From Pseudomonas mucoides (GTDB lineage: Bacteria; Pseudomonadota; Gammaproteobacteria; Pseudomonadales; Pseudomonadaceae): a stretch of DNA of 64,000 nucleotides. The stretch spans positions 620,001-684,000 of the forward strand of contig NZ_JACOPW010000002.1 in NCBI RefSeq assembly GCF_015461845.1. The letters are read 5' to 3'. The stretch's first letter is position 1; each line of letters starts with the position of its first letter. The notes below the pieces were generated by a model. That model was not told where the DNA came from and searched no databases. It worked only from the letters and a program-made list of their open reading frames with translations. Below are positions 30,101-36,424 of this stretch, in pieces. The position numbers and the translations under genes were made by a program.

Positions 30101-30913
30101 CCAGATATCGGTCGCTGTATAGCGGTACAGCTTCAGACGCCCCGCCGTGACCGTGGAGGGGATCAGGGTCGGTGCTTGCAGCGGTTCGATAGTCAGTGAT
30201 TCCCATGCCTGATCCACCGGCAAACCTGCAGCCTGCATGGCCAGCTCCAGGCCCTTTTTACTCAGGCTTTGTTCATGCCGTTGCAGCGCGGCGGTCATGA
30301 CAAATGCCGCTTTGACCGAGGTTCTCAGCGCATAGGGTTGCGGCGCAACGAGCGCCTCATCGGACGGCCAGGCGTGATCAAGATACGTCTTGTACAAGCC
30401 CTGCAAATCCAGCGCCCAGACCCATCTCTTGAAGTCAGCCGGTTTAATGGGGACTTGCGTCAACGGCCCATAGGCTTGCGGGATGGTTTGGCGATAAATG
30501 CCTTCATAGCTCTGGTGATTGCCACTGCCGCGGTCAGCGAACTCGTCAACGTTTTGCACGATTCGAACCGACGGCCCGATGTCCGGCGGCGCGTAAAAGC
30601 CGAAAGCGCTTTCGGCAAAACGTCCATCGCCCACGGTTTGATAGTTGGAAAGCAGCGCTTGCAGTAGCGATTGTGAACTCGCCACTTGGCCCTGCTGAAT
30701 GCCATCCTGCGCAGGATGTCCCTTGTAGTTGTAATCGAGGGTGGCCAGCAAGCAGGTTTGGGGATCAATGTCCGTCCCCCACTTTTCCTTGATCAAACGT
30801 GCGCCAAATTGGTCTGGGGTTTGTGGCAACGCGATGTTCACGGCGGCCATGAGCTCGTCACGCATCCCTGGCGGGCCGGCAACGTTGTCTTGATTGAGAT
30901 TGGGCATGTGCAT
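27164..30913 (-). CDS. large LRR protein resembling NEL E3 ubiquitin ligase effectors, catalytic motif absent
   Basis: This 1249-residue protein has the layout of Pseudomonas NEL/dermonecrotic-toxin-like proteins: a long N-terminal region with hydrophobic stretches near 430-500 (PLALFLPGGEGVLALAGLI, LLNALPLAGAAADV), then leucine-rich repeats at about 1000-1130 (MAPLRSLNLRGTQL, LQTLDLSDNPLG, LRQLNLRNTQI, LTSLDLRDNQI). A segment like the start of a NEL domain follows (ALWQRLAGKPSG, RVWRLLNEADAS). NEL ligases have a CxD catalytic motif and about 100 more residues after this point; here the matching place reads GRFEHPMAAF and the protein ends 16 residues later. It may be a degenerate or non-catalytic relative. 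No secretion signal is visible. Confidence 0.7.
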   Translation of the reverse strand: MHMPNLNQDNVAGPPGMRDELMAAVNIALPQTPDQFGARLIKEKWGTDIDPQTCLLATLDYNYKGHPAQDGIQQGQVASSQSLLQALLSNYQTVGDGRFAESAFGFYAPPDIGPSVRIVQNVDEFADRGSGNHQSYEGIYRQTIPQAYGPLTQVPIKPADFKRWVWALDLQGLYKTYLDHAWPSDEALVAPQPYALRTSVKAAFVMTAALQRHEQSLSKKGLELAMQAAGLPVDQAWESLTIEPLQAPTLIPSTVTAGRLKLYRYTATDIWTFRLTASPRVLMYIPGNSSPLHDFADVSQLHRWVVAQSKASATRQALAAHFADDDRQDGTFHAGVLTALDGMAIYPHEHWLTKNAGFFNNDGYWEPAEYIGFEDQPPATDPFAQLVSTMKQAAWESVKTIRDDAQVNRDNLSAVVEPVVQWINRFGPLALFLPGGEGVLALAGLIDAGYGLDQAVNGETPNLRKEGVTRTVFGLLNALPLAGAAADVSVGRAEAEAVKTSEHTAIVMPATKSVTAAPSGLSRLELIRGIGPPVASFSDEVLAQIGKVSTVDDDMLRLMNAGRPPTPLLADTISRFKLDLELRSAGQTELFNSRYAALQQSEHEWVRLFQRQYPGLPKSAIEQMLDRYGIDIRATPDVVEIRQVFKRLDSKARQYQQHVRLNRAYEGLYLGAVVNAETDTLALHSLSHLPGWPKDLRIDIFDRSPAGRVLDRSGPLDAAHCRSIIRVRNRYQRQGVQSDFYEAVLGILSDDERSALHLTSDDPVSELSLKIGAVALPRSQTLLGLQRMDSGLTFEPQGLRGGGYPSTPQGEAMTHEMMRLQLKEIYPDFTSAQADEVLQRVGNNTQAYIDGLKQQLQQLNTDLSGWIDQVADGVNDMDLPFLAIGDAEAANMSPAQIAAHNVDLFMDELEDERSLRKELAEELVALWQKRGDAPHATLDMNFENYHRLPTMNVRFDDVTQLLMRGFHLTEQDSLNGFLECFANLEVLDLESVDLRNYFVAGDAGRALPPAIEQMAPLRSLNLRGTQLVLTDSAASQLRDLTHLQTLDLSDNPLGVPPLVMGMNDLRQLNLRNTQITRCPIGIKDEPYLTSLDLRDNQITRIPPAVINQAVADDRVLLLGNPLTDEDTLRRLVSHREETGINLWLNAPGAGYGSPSVWLRDYDDALQQSRQALWQRLAGKPSGTRFLAVIDRLSLTADFQVSYWSLQARVWRLLNEADASEEMWTRLSRSSGRFEHPMAAFRALEERANL

Positions 30914-31037
30914 TCCATTGCGAACATTTGGAACACCACCCTAGCCAGCCGCCATTCCATCGGATGCAGGAGCGGGTCGACAGACGGGTTAGGAGATTTC
31001 GCCATTTCAGGAAGGATTGCGACCGTTCTGAAGGCAA

Positions 31038-31069
31038 AAAAAACCGGGAGCTAAGTCCCGGCTTTTTTT
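31038..31069. terminator. terminator downstream of sohB
   Basis: CCGGGA (31044-31049) and TCCCGG (31056-31061) form a stem flanked by A-runs on the left and T-runs on the right, so it can act in both directions. For the leftward sohB transcript it lies 22-53 bases after the stop codon. Confidence 0.88.
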
Positions 31070-31090
31070 AGAGCGAAGCTGCGCTGACGG

Positions 31091-32113
31091 TTACCAAAAG
31101 CGTTGCTGGGTCAAACGGCTCCACCAGGTCAGCAAAACGCGATCGACCGACCCGCTGGCCGCCATGCCAATACGCTCTTGCAGGCTTTTTCGCTCGGCAT
31201 AGTGCAGGTGAAAGAGCTCGGCATTTTTTGCCCGTTCGGCGAGGTACTCATCGCTGGTCTTGAGTTCGTCGACCAGTTGTTTGTCGAGGGCGGCGACACC
31301 GAGCCAGATCTCACCGGTGGCCACTTCATCGATGGCCAGTTGCGGGCGATAGCGCGCGACGAAGTTCTTGAACAACTGATGGGTAATGTCCAGGTCTTCC
31401 TGGAATTTCTCGCGCCCCTTCTCGGTGTTTTCGCCAAACACGGTCAGGGTGCGTTTGTATTCGCCGGCGGTGAGCACTTCAAAATCGATATCGTGCTTTT
31501 TCAGCAAGCGATTGACGTTGGGCAACTGCGCCACGACACCGATCGAGCCGAGGATGGCGAACGGCGCGCTGATGATCTTCTCGCCGATGCACGCCATCAT
31601 GTAGCCGCCGCTGGCCGCAACCTTGTCGATGCAGATGGTCAATGGCACGCCGGCATTGCGGATCCGCGCCAGTTGCGAGGACGCCAGGCCGTAACTGTGA
31701 ACCATGCCGCCGCCGCTTTCCAGGCGCAACACCACTTCATCCTTGGGCGTGGCCAGCGTCAGCAGCGCGGTGATCTCGTGGCGCAGGTTCTCGGTGGCAG
31801 ACGCCTTGATGTCGCCGTCGAAATCCAGCACGAATACCCGTTGCCTGGCCTCAGGGGTTTTCTTTTGCTTTTTCTCGGATTTGGCCTGGGACTTGCGCAG
31901 GGCCTTGAGCTGATCCTTGTCGAGCAAGGTTTGCTCCAGGCGTTCACGCAGCCCTTTGTAGAAATCATTGAGCTTGCTGACTTGCAACTGGCCGGCCGCC
32001 TTGCGTCGACCTTTGCTGCGCAAGGCCGCAAAACTGGCCAGGACCACCAGAATGGCGATCACCAGTGTCACGGTCTTGGCCAGAAAGCTGGCGTACTCGG
32101 TGAAAAACTCCAT
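31091..32113 (-). CDS. sohB: inner-membrane S49 peptidase SohB
   Basis: A 340-residue protease of the signal peptide peptidase A family. It has an N-terminal membrane anchor (TVTLVIAILVVLASFAAL), a charged SohB-specific N-terminal region rich in Lys (35-90), and the Ser-Lys dyad S168 (KVAASGGYMMA) and K220 (LTAGEYKRTLT). It probably degrades membrane peptides or misfolded envelope proteins. The upstream region on its right is the left end of the integrated element, so the native promoter may have been displaced or preserved only in part. Confidence 0.93.
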   Translation of the reverse strand: MEFFTEYASFLAKTVTLVIAILVVLASFAALRSKGRRKAAGQLQVSKLNDFYKGLRERLEQTLLDKDQLKALRKSQAKSEKKQKKTPEARQRVFVLDFDGDIKASATENLRHEITALLTLATPKDEVVLRLESGGGMVHSYGLASSQLARIRNAGVPLTICIDKVAASGGYMMACIGEKIISAPFAILGSIGVVAQLPNVNRLLKKHDIDFEVLTAGEYKRTLTVFGENTEKGREKFQEDLDITHQLFKNFVARYRPQLAIDEVATGEIWLGVAALDKQLVDELKTSDEYLAERAKNAELFHLHYAERKSLQERIGMAASGSVDRVLLTWWSRLTQQRFW

Positions 32114-32440
32114 AAGGCTTCCAATGAGGCATTAAAGGCTCATCATATGGGTTCGAGGCGATCAATGTCTAACTCATTGGTGACAGTTTGTGGCGCTGTT
32201 GTGACACTCATGGCATGGCCTATGGCCTCAGACCATCGACCTATCAGCGCCCAAATCGCACACCATCTGGAGACCACAGCGGACCAACTCAAAGAGGCGC
32301 GCATGTGCAGGCGATGATGACCCCTTGCGGGCAGGCGATAAGCTCAGGCGCGAGGGCCTACGGGGGTTTTTGCAGGTCCTTTCTTACTGAGGTCAGTTCA
32401 GAGAAATTTTCTCTATATTTCCATCATCCTCTAAGGTCCC
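32114..32440. other. sohB upstream region and left end of the integrated element
   Basis: About 330 bases without a convincing gene. It holds the candidate left attachment repeat (32173-32193), a plus-strand terminator-like structure (ACCCC at 32320-32324, then GGGGGTTTTT at 32362-32371), and a short palindrome AGAGAAA-T-TTTCTCT (32400-32414) just downstream of the 53-residue gene. The host/element boundary falls somewhere inside and cannot be fixed by eye. Confidence 0.45.
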
Positions 32441-32602
32441 TCAAGCGACCGCATAGACCTCAGCGATCAGCTCACCAAGGGCCTCAGAGACGACCTCAGC
32501 GTTAGCGATCCCAAAGGTCGCCCCAAGGATGCCGACAAGCTTCCAGAACGCTCTGGACAATAGGACAGCCTTCACGACGGCCCACAGTTTCATATGGACC
32601 AT
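32441..32602 (-). CDS. 53-residue hydrophobic protein, holin-like in size
   Basis: ATG at 32602 is preceded by AAGAGGAG at 8-9 bases. The product starts MVHMKLWAVVKAVLLSRAFW and continues KLVGILGATFGIANAEVV into an acidic amphipathic end. It has one hydrophobic segment (about 8-33) and is the last gene of the leftward unit, 163 bases after the capsid-like gene. Small hydrophobic proteins at this place in phage genomes are sometimes holins or minor virion proteins, but I do not recognise it. The ribosome binding site and element-like codon use support a real gene. Confidence 0.55.
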   Translation of the reverse strand: MVHMKLWAVVKAVLLSRAFWKLVGILGATFGIANAEVVSEALGELIAEVYAVA

Positions 32603-32765
32603 CGTAAGGGCTCCTCTTGGTGTGATGCGTATTTCGGTAGGTGTCGTGGTGAAGCCTCAAGCGCCCGGATTGCAGCGGATGAACCTCAAACCTTAATGGG
32701 CTGGAGGCTTCCCACGAGACCCACGCGATCCCGTGAAGGGACCACAATGGTTCTTGATGGTGGTG

Positions 32766-33788
32766 TTACTCAGCAGCGAAGACCACACGAGTGATTAGCG
32801 GGAAGCTCACCGTCTCGGTCTGGAACTTCTCTGTAGGGTCGGCAGGGTTGGCCAGCTTCAGACGGACTTTGCCCTGAGCGATAACGTCAGCCACACCGGT
32901 GACCTCAAGGTCCCAGCCTTGAATGCCCGGATTGCGAGTGGTCGTTACTTTCCAGATGTCACCGTTGACACCCTCACGGAAGGACAACGAGGAGAACCCC
33001 AGAGGCAGCATGAACACGCCATGGTCTTCACCCGAGTAGAACTGAGTGCGGGTCCCCAAGTAGTCCTCAAGGTCGTCATGGCCAGCACGCTGAGCGGCAC
33101 GGTTCAGGACAGCCGATAAGGCCACAGGCATCAGCAGCACGAAGGACTCAAGGTCACGACCTACGGCAAGGTTCAGGTTCATGGTCAAGGCGTCCACGAT
33201 GTCCTCTGCACGTTCACGCGGAGTGGCGCTCAATGGACCCGCATAGGTTTTGATCTCGGTGGACTGAGCGTCCTTTAAGATGCCCGCAATGACACCGCCA
33301 CAGGTCAGCTCAAAGTCGTCCAGCAGCTTCTTGCCAGTCTGGGCCAGACCTTCACCGGACCAACCCGCAATGATATGGGCGTCCAAGAAGGTGGTACGGA
33401 AAGAGAACAATGCCGCCTTGTCACAGGGTTCCGTGAAAATCACGTCACCGACGATGGCCTGACCATTGGTGAACTCTGACTTGTCACCGTAGATGCTGGT
33501 ACGAGGGTCGAAGGTAACCGAACGGTTCTGCATCACGACCAGTTGTTGAGCAGTCGGCTCAGTCTTGGCCGGACGGAACTCACAAGGGATCGCATTGATC
33601 GCCTCAGCTTTCCAGTCACCATCGTTGAAGTATTCGTCAAGGGCCTCAGAGAAGACCTGAGCGTAAACACTGGTGTCTGTCGCCATGCCTTCCTTAATGC
33701 GGTTGGCGTGGGTGAACTGAATACGGGTAGAGCCTTCGCTCTGGGACACGGTATAGGCGTTAGGTGCTTCGTATTGATCGCGTTTCAT
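32766..33788 (-). CDS. 340-residue element protein, possibly an HK97-fold capsid
   Basis: I do not recognise this protein by direct similarity, and it does not look like the T7 or gh-1 capsid. It has no signal peptide or membrane helix. Features that would fit an HK97-type coat protein are an N-terminal arm, a central strand-then-long-helix region (KAALFSFRTTFLDAHIIAGW, then LAQTGKKLLDDFELTCGGVI), a segment like the axial domain (LESFVLLMPVALSAVLNRAA, then YSGEDHGVFMLPLGFSS), and a strand-rich C terminus. It follows a small charged protein that could be its scaffold. The start at 33788 has CAGGAG 12 bases upstream. The capsid call is a structural guess; a DNA-binding or other structural protein remains possible. 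Confidence 0.45.
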   Translation of the reverse strand: MKRDQYEAPNAYTVSQSEGSTRIQFTHANRIKEGMATDTSVYAQVFSEALDEYFNDGDWKAEAINAIPCEFRPAKTEPTAQQLVVMQNRSVTFDPRTSIYGDKSEFTNGQAIVGDVIFTEPCDKAALFSFRTTFLDAHIIAGWSGEGLAQTGKKLLDDFELTCGGVIAGILKDAQSTEIKTYAGPLSATPRERAEDIVDALTMNLNLAVGRDLESFVLLMPVALSAVLNRAAQRAGHDDLEDYLGTRTQFYSGEDHGVFMLPLGFSSLSFREGVNGDIWKVTTTRNPGIQGWDLEVTGVADVIAQGKVRLKLANPADPTEKFQTETVSFPLITRVVFAAE

Positions 33789-33849
33789 GATGGGTATTTA
33801 CTCCTGAATCAGTTGTCTTGAAGGGGTTCGTGAAGAGGACGCTGAGGGG

Positions 33850-34272
33850 TCAGTCAAAGTCGGGAAAGGATGACCATGCGCCGCCACCTCGGGCAGCTCG
33901 GGTCTCTTGGCCCATACGGCGAATCCGCTCACTCTGGGCATCACGCTCAGCACGCTTACGGGCAGCCTCAAGGGGAGTCGGCGGGACCTGTTCCTTGGCA
34001 CGTTCAGCGAACCATGTAGCCTCAGCGACCCGTGTGGCTTCCTGTTGGTCTTCCTTTGCGAGGACCATCAGGGCTCGACGAGTCTCTACGGGAAACGCGG
34101 TGGTACTCAGACCAGCATCACGGTACTGACGGACGATCTCGGTGACTTTGATGTCGTTCTTGCCAGCCATAGCGAACAGGCCAGCGAGCATCACGCCCTC
34201 TGCATATTCTCGGGATACGACTTGGCCTTGAACTTCAAGACGATCAGGGGTGTTAACGATGTTCAGGTTCAT
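33850..34272 (-). CDS. 140-residue charged protein, possible scaffold, upstream of the capsid-like gene
   Basis: The ATG at 34272 has TAGGAG ten bases upstream; a 15-residue longer frame lacks a site. The first 70 residues look folded (VQGQVVSREYAEGVMLAGLF, then IKVTEIVRQYRDAGLST), and the last 60 form a highly charged helix or coiled coil (LEAARKRAERDAQSERIRRM) ending in an aromatic-acidic tail (AWSSFPDFD). A small helical, charged protein just before a putative coat gene is the usual place for a scaffolding protein. That is inference; no family is recognised. Confidence 0.5.
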   Translation of the reverse strand: MNLNIVNTPDRLEVQGQVVSREYAEGVMLAGLFAMAGKNDIKVTEIVRQYRDAGLSTTAFPVETRRALMVLAKEDQQEATRVAEATWFAERAKEQVPPTPLEAARKRAERDAQSERIRRMGQETRAARGGGAWSSFPDFD

Positions 34273-34303
34273 GGGGTTGTGTCTCCTAATAGACACATAG
34301 ATC

Positions 34304-34371
34304 AAGCCGTGCCGCATGGGCGACGAAGACCAGAGGCCAAGGAGTAAGCCACTCCGGCGCCGTCACGGCTT
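34304..34371 (-). other. long-range inverted repeat before the possible head genes
   Basis: AAGCCGTG (34371-34364 on the minus strand) pairs perfectly with CACGGCTT (34311-34304), enclosing about 52 bases that contain further GC-rich pairing. It lies in the 260-base gap between the 111-residue gene and the possible scaffold gene. It could be an RNase processing site or a weak terminator between two modules. No T-run follows. Confidence 0.4.
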
Positions 34372-34535
34372 GTCTATATGTTCTGGGTTTGAGGGATTGA
34401 TTCGACGACTGAGGTGAAGCTTTTGCGGGTCGTCAAGGGACCTTCGGGCAGCATGGCGGACTGACCTAATGGGCACTTTGGGGGAGGGTCTTGCAGGTGT
34501 TACTGGTGGATTCAACCGGCTCAGAGTTGAGCGCG

Positions 34536-34871
34536 TTAAGCGATGTGAGCGGACTCAGGAGACAGGTCCAGGACTCGGCTGTAAGCAATTGGTTGTCGGT
34601 TCAACGGTACGGACAAAGGCACCATCAGCAGAGCATCCAGATGGACACCAGCGGCGATCAGGCTATGCATGAAGGTCACCAAGTAAGCGCCGTGCGTCTC
34701 CTTCAAGGAAACCTCAAGGGCCGCTTGATCTACCACACGACCACCTTCAGGGTGAAGCATAGAGACAGCCTTGCGCTTGTAGCTGTCAGTCCACTGATTT
34801 CGGATGGTGATGAGCTTCATGCGTGACGCTGGGGTCGGACATAGGCTGTTGAGTAGGTCGAGGTAGCTCAT
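34536..34871 (-). CDS. 111-residue unknown protein coupled to the KilA-N gene
   Basis: The ATG at 34871 overlaps the stop of the KilA-N gene by four bases (ATGA), which is strong evidence for a real, coupled gene. The product (MSYLDLLNSLCPTPASRMKL...) has mixed helix-forming sequence, no membrane segment, and two hydrophobic patches (GAYLVTFMHSLIAAGVHLDALLMVPLS). I do not recognise a family. Coupling suggests that it works with, or is needed in a fixed ratio to, the KilA-N-like protein. Confidence 0.6.
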   Translation of the reverse strand: MSYLDLLNSLCPTPASRMKLITIRNQWTDSYKRKAVSMLHPEGGRVVDQAALEVSLKETHGAYLVTFMHSLIAAGVHLDALLMVPLSVPLNRQPIAYSRVLDLSPESAHIA

Positions 34872-35626
34872 TGCTGGACCACCTGTGGGGAAACATTGGG
34901 ACGCCCCACACGCTTAACTGTCGATTGCTTGGCAGCTAACTTTGCCCTGCTCTTCTGAGCCTTCGTCTCGGCTACCTTTAGGTTGATCTCTTCGGCCTTG
35001 TTACGGAGCCAATCCAGACCACGAGGTTTTACTCGCCAGCCTTCACGATTCCCAAAGTCCGACGAGGCCTTCACAAAGGCACTCACTTCGAAGCCCTGCT
35101 TACGTGGACGTGGCGAACCCTCACGGCTCCCGAAGTTGTCTATGGGGTACACAAAGGAGCCCAGCGAGACCAGAACGTCCAGAGCGAGTCGAGGTTGTTG
35201 AATTCCAGCTACGCGGCAAGCTTCCGTCCATGTCAGACCAGCACCACGGGCTTTCATATCGAGTGTCGATGCCTTGGGCATGTTGGCGTCTAAGAGGGCG
35301 TCCTTATGGCGAAGCTCACTGACAGCTCTGTTACGCATGGCGACGAAGGCATGGACAACCATCAGGTAGAAGCCAGTTGAGACCCACATGGCGTAGGCAA
35401 TTGCTCCCGGCTCAGTGGCAAGAGTTCCGCTACCATCCAAGCTCCGCAAATTTCCGGAGGTTCGCAACTCTACGGAAACGGCATTGCGCCATTCGGACGG
35501 GCGCTTGGCTTCGACAAGACTCAAGGTCTGATGAACCTCGTTGAGGCTCCACATACCCTCGACGTTTGGCTTGAAAGTGTGCCCATCGATAATGATTGGT
35601 AGAAGTTCGGAAGTTTGCATATTCAT
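34868..35626 (-). CDS. KilA-N-like / phage antirepressor-type protein
   Basis: The 252-residue protein starts at the ATG at 35626, with AAAAGGAAACC directly before it; the longer frame to 35818 covers promoter sequence. Residues 1-110 fit a KilA-N-type domain (IIIDGHTFKPN, then MWSLNEVHQTL, PSEWRNAV, and AIAYAMWVSTGFYLMVVHAF). The middle (LTWTEACRVAGIQQPRLALD) resembles the helix-turn-helix of phage antirepressors, and the C terminus is Lys-rich (KVAETKAQKSRAKLAAKQST), suggesting nucleic-acid binding. It is the first gene after the phage-type promoter at 35774-35796, so it is likely the first protein made when that promoter fires. Confidence 0.75.
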   Translation of the reverse strand: MNMQTSELLPIIIDGHTFKPNVEGMWSLNEVHQTLSLVEAKRPSEWRNAVSVELRTSGNLRSLDGSGTLATEPGAIAYAMWVSTGFYLMVVHAFVAMRNRAVSELRHKDALLDANMPKASTLDMKARGAGLTWTEACRVAGIQQPRLALDVLVSLGSFVYPIDNFGSREGSPRPRKQGFEVSAFVKASSDFGNREGWRVKPRGLDWLRNKAEEINLKVAETKAQKSRAKLAAKQSTVKRVGRPNVSPQVVQQ

Positions 35627-35773
35627 GGTTTCCTTTTGATTGCTCCCTGAGTTCGCATCCACAGGCCAGCACAGAGACCCCATGACGGGTTCTGGCAAGT
35701 GGCACAGGGAGCAATCAGAAAGACTCTGTAGACGTAGTGACCATGCGAATGGCCTTAGAGGTGGACTGTGTGT

Positions 35774-35796
35774 CCGGTGTAGGTGAGGGTTTTTAA
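35774..35796 (-). promoter_or_regulatory. T7-like phage RNA polymerase promoter-like site P1
   Basis: On the minus strand this reads TTAAAAACCCTCACCTACAC followed by CGG. TAAAAACCCTCAC equals the 13-base recognition part (-17 to -5) of the gh-1 phage promoter consensus as I recall it. The -4 to -1 bases (CTAC) differ from the consensus TRTG. Identical over 23 bases to the copy at 36255-36277. It is about 150 bases before the KilA-N gene and points at it. Confidence 0.7.
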
Positions 35797-35899
35797 ATGG
35801 CATCCAATATTGAGGCAACCAAGAACTCAGAGACCATATAACGAGTCACGCTGAGTGACCCTATGGTGCTGCTGCTTGTAATCATGGTCTGAGAAGACC

Positions 35900-36015
35900 T
35901 GAGCCCTTGGACTTAAAGGACCCTTAAAGTCTTTAAACTTAGAGAGAATACAAAGATTACTAACTGATATTCCTCTTAGAGTCTCGTAGAGGATCTTTAA
36001 GTAAAAGGCCCCTGT
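35900..36015. other. AT-rich tract inside the promoter region (candidate origin)
   Basis: A markedly AT-rich stretch (ACTTAAAGGACCCTTAAAGT and TAAACTTAGAGAGAATACAA onward) between phage-type promoters P2 and P1. No convincing gene is present; a 64-residue frame here lacks a start signal. In T7 the primary replication origin is a tandem promoter pair followed by an AT-rich tract, so this may be an origin used by phage enzymes. That is inference. Confidence 0.35.
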
Positions 36016-36123
36016 AATCACACGATCAGTAATAGGAGGCCCAAACCTATTAAGGGTCCATCAAGCCATTCAGAGGCTCGACAGACAGTATCGTTGTGAT
36101 GGTCCCCGTAACTGGACCTCAGA

Positions 36124-36140
36124 GGACCCCGTAGGGTTCC
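36124..36140 (-). other. RNA hairpin with UACG tetraloop
   Basis: On the minus strand GGAACCC-TACG-GGGTCC forms a stem with one bulged A and a C(UACG)G loop, one of the most stable tetraloops. It lies about 120 bases downstream of P2 and P3. Two smaller hairpins in the same leader are at 36206-36220 (TCACC-TTCAG-GGTGA) and 35845-35859 (GTCAC-GCTGA-GTGAC). No T-runs follow, so processing or pausing sites are more likely than terminators. Confidence 0.45.
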
Positions 36141-36254
36141 GACTTGGTGGTCTCATGTGTCTGGTGGAGTGAACCACGCTGTCACGTTGAGCCTTGCCCA
36201 CTGGATCACCTTCAGGGTGACTTAGCGGTTACGATGGGGAGATTGTGAGTCGCC

Positions 36255-36277
36255 CCGGTGTAGGTGAGGGTTTTTAA
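36255..36277 (-). promoter_or_regulatory. T7-like phage RNA polymerase promoter-like site P2
   Basis: Exact 23-base copy of P1 (TTAAAAACCCTCACCTACAC then CGG on the minus strand). Its flanks differ from those of P1, so it is a conserved site and not a longer duplication. It lies only 3 bases from P3, giving a tandem pair reading leftward. Confidence 0.7.
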
Positions 36278-36280
36278 TCC

Positions 36281-36303
36281 TGTAGCCATAGTGAGGGGTT
36301 TAA
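36281..36303 (-). promoter_or_regulatory. T7-like phage RNA polymerase promoter-like site P3
   Basis: On the minus strand TTAAACCCCTCACTATGGCT followed by ACA. Compared with the gh-1 consensus (TAAAAACCCTCAC then TRTGGC), it matches 11 of 13 recognition bases and all of TATGGC across the melting and start region. This is the copy with the best start-site half; P1 and P2 have the best recognition half. Confidence 0.75.
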
Positions 36304-36424
36304 GGCCAAGGTCTCTCAGAGGCGCCCTTTAGGAACAGCACTGTATAAATGACAATATCAATCGCTCTTTGACACGGGAGCCGGAGGCAACGGCCTGCTC
36401 AATCGAGATATTTCAAGAGAAAGC

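Noticed and set aside
31103..32317. 404-residue open frame opposite sohB
   Set aside because: Antisense shadow of sohB in GC-rich DNA; composition rich in Gln/His/Arg/Gly with no domain. Other long shadows of this kind oppose cti (16756-18708), dnaE2 (52709-54406), cobN/cobW (11232-13112) and imuB (55237-56703).
32320..32371. Terminator-like structure on the plus strand near the left end of the element
   Set aside because: ACCCC and GGGGGTTTTT could pair, recalling the T7 late terminator, but nothing in the element is transcribed rightward here and the loop is about 37 bases. Kept only as a note in the region entry.
32502..32747. 81-residue frame overlapping the 53-residue gene
   Set aside because: TTG start, no ribosome binding site, and a different frame from the 53-residue protein that has a clear AAGAGGAG.
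32766..33788. T7 or gh-1 major capsid protein
   Set aside because: The similar length (340 residues) invites this, but the sequence shows none of the known T7-type capsid segments I remember. Only a general capsid-like fold is suggested.
34374..34454. 26-residue frame before the possible scaffold gene
   Set aside because: Starts MLPEGPLTTRKSFTS, but the upstream AGGT is weak and distant and the frame is too short to judge. Left out unless conserved in related elements.
35827..36021. 64-residue frame in the satellite leader
   Set aside because: GTG start without a ribosome binding site, lies in the AT-rich tract and hairpins between phage-type promoters; no support as a gene.
36281..36303. 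Host sigma-factor promoter in place of a phage-type promoter
   Set aside because: No -35/-10 pair fits at these sites, and the repeated 23-base block with CCCTCAC core matches the single-subunit polymerase type better.
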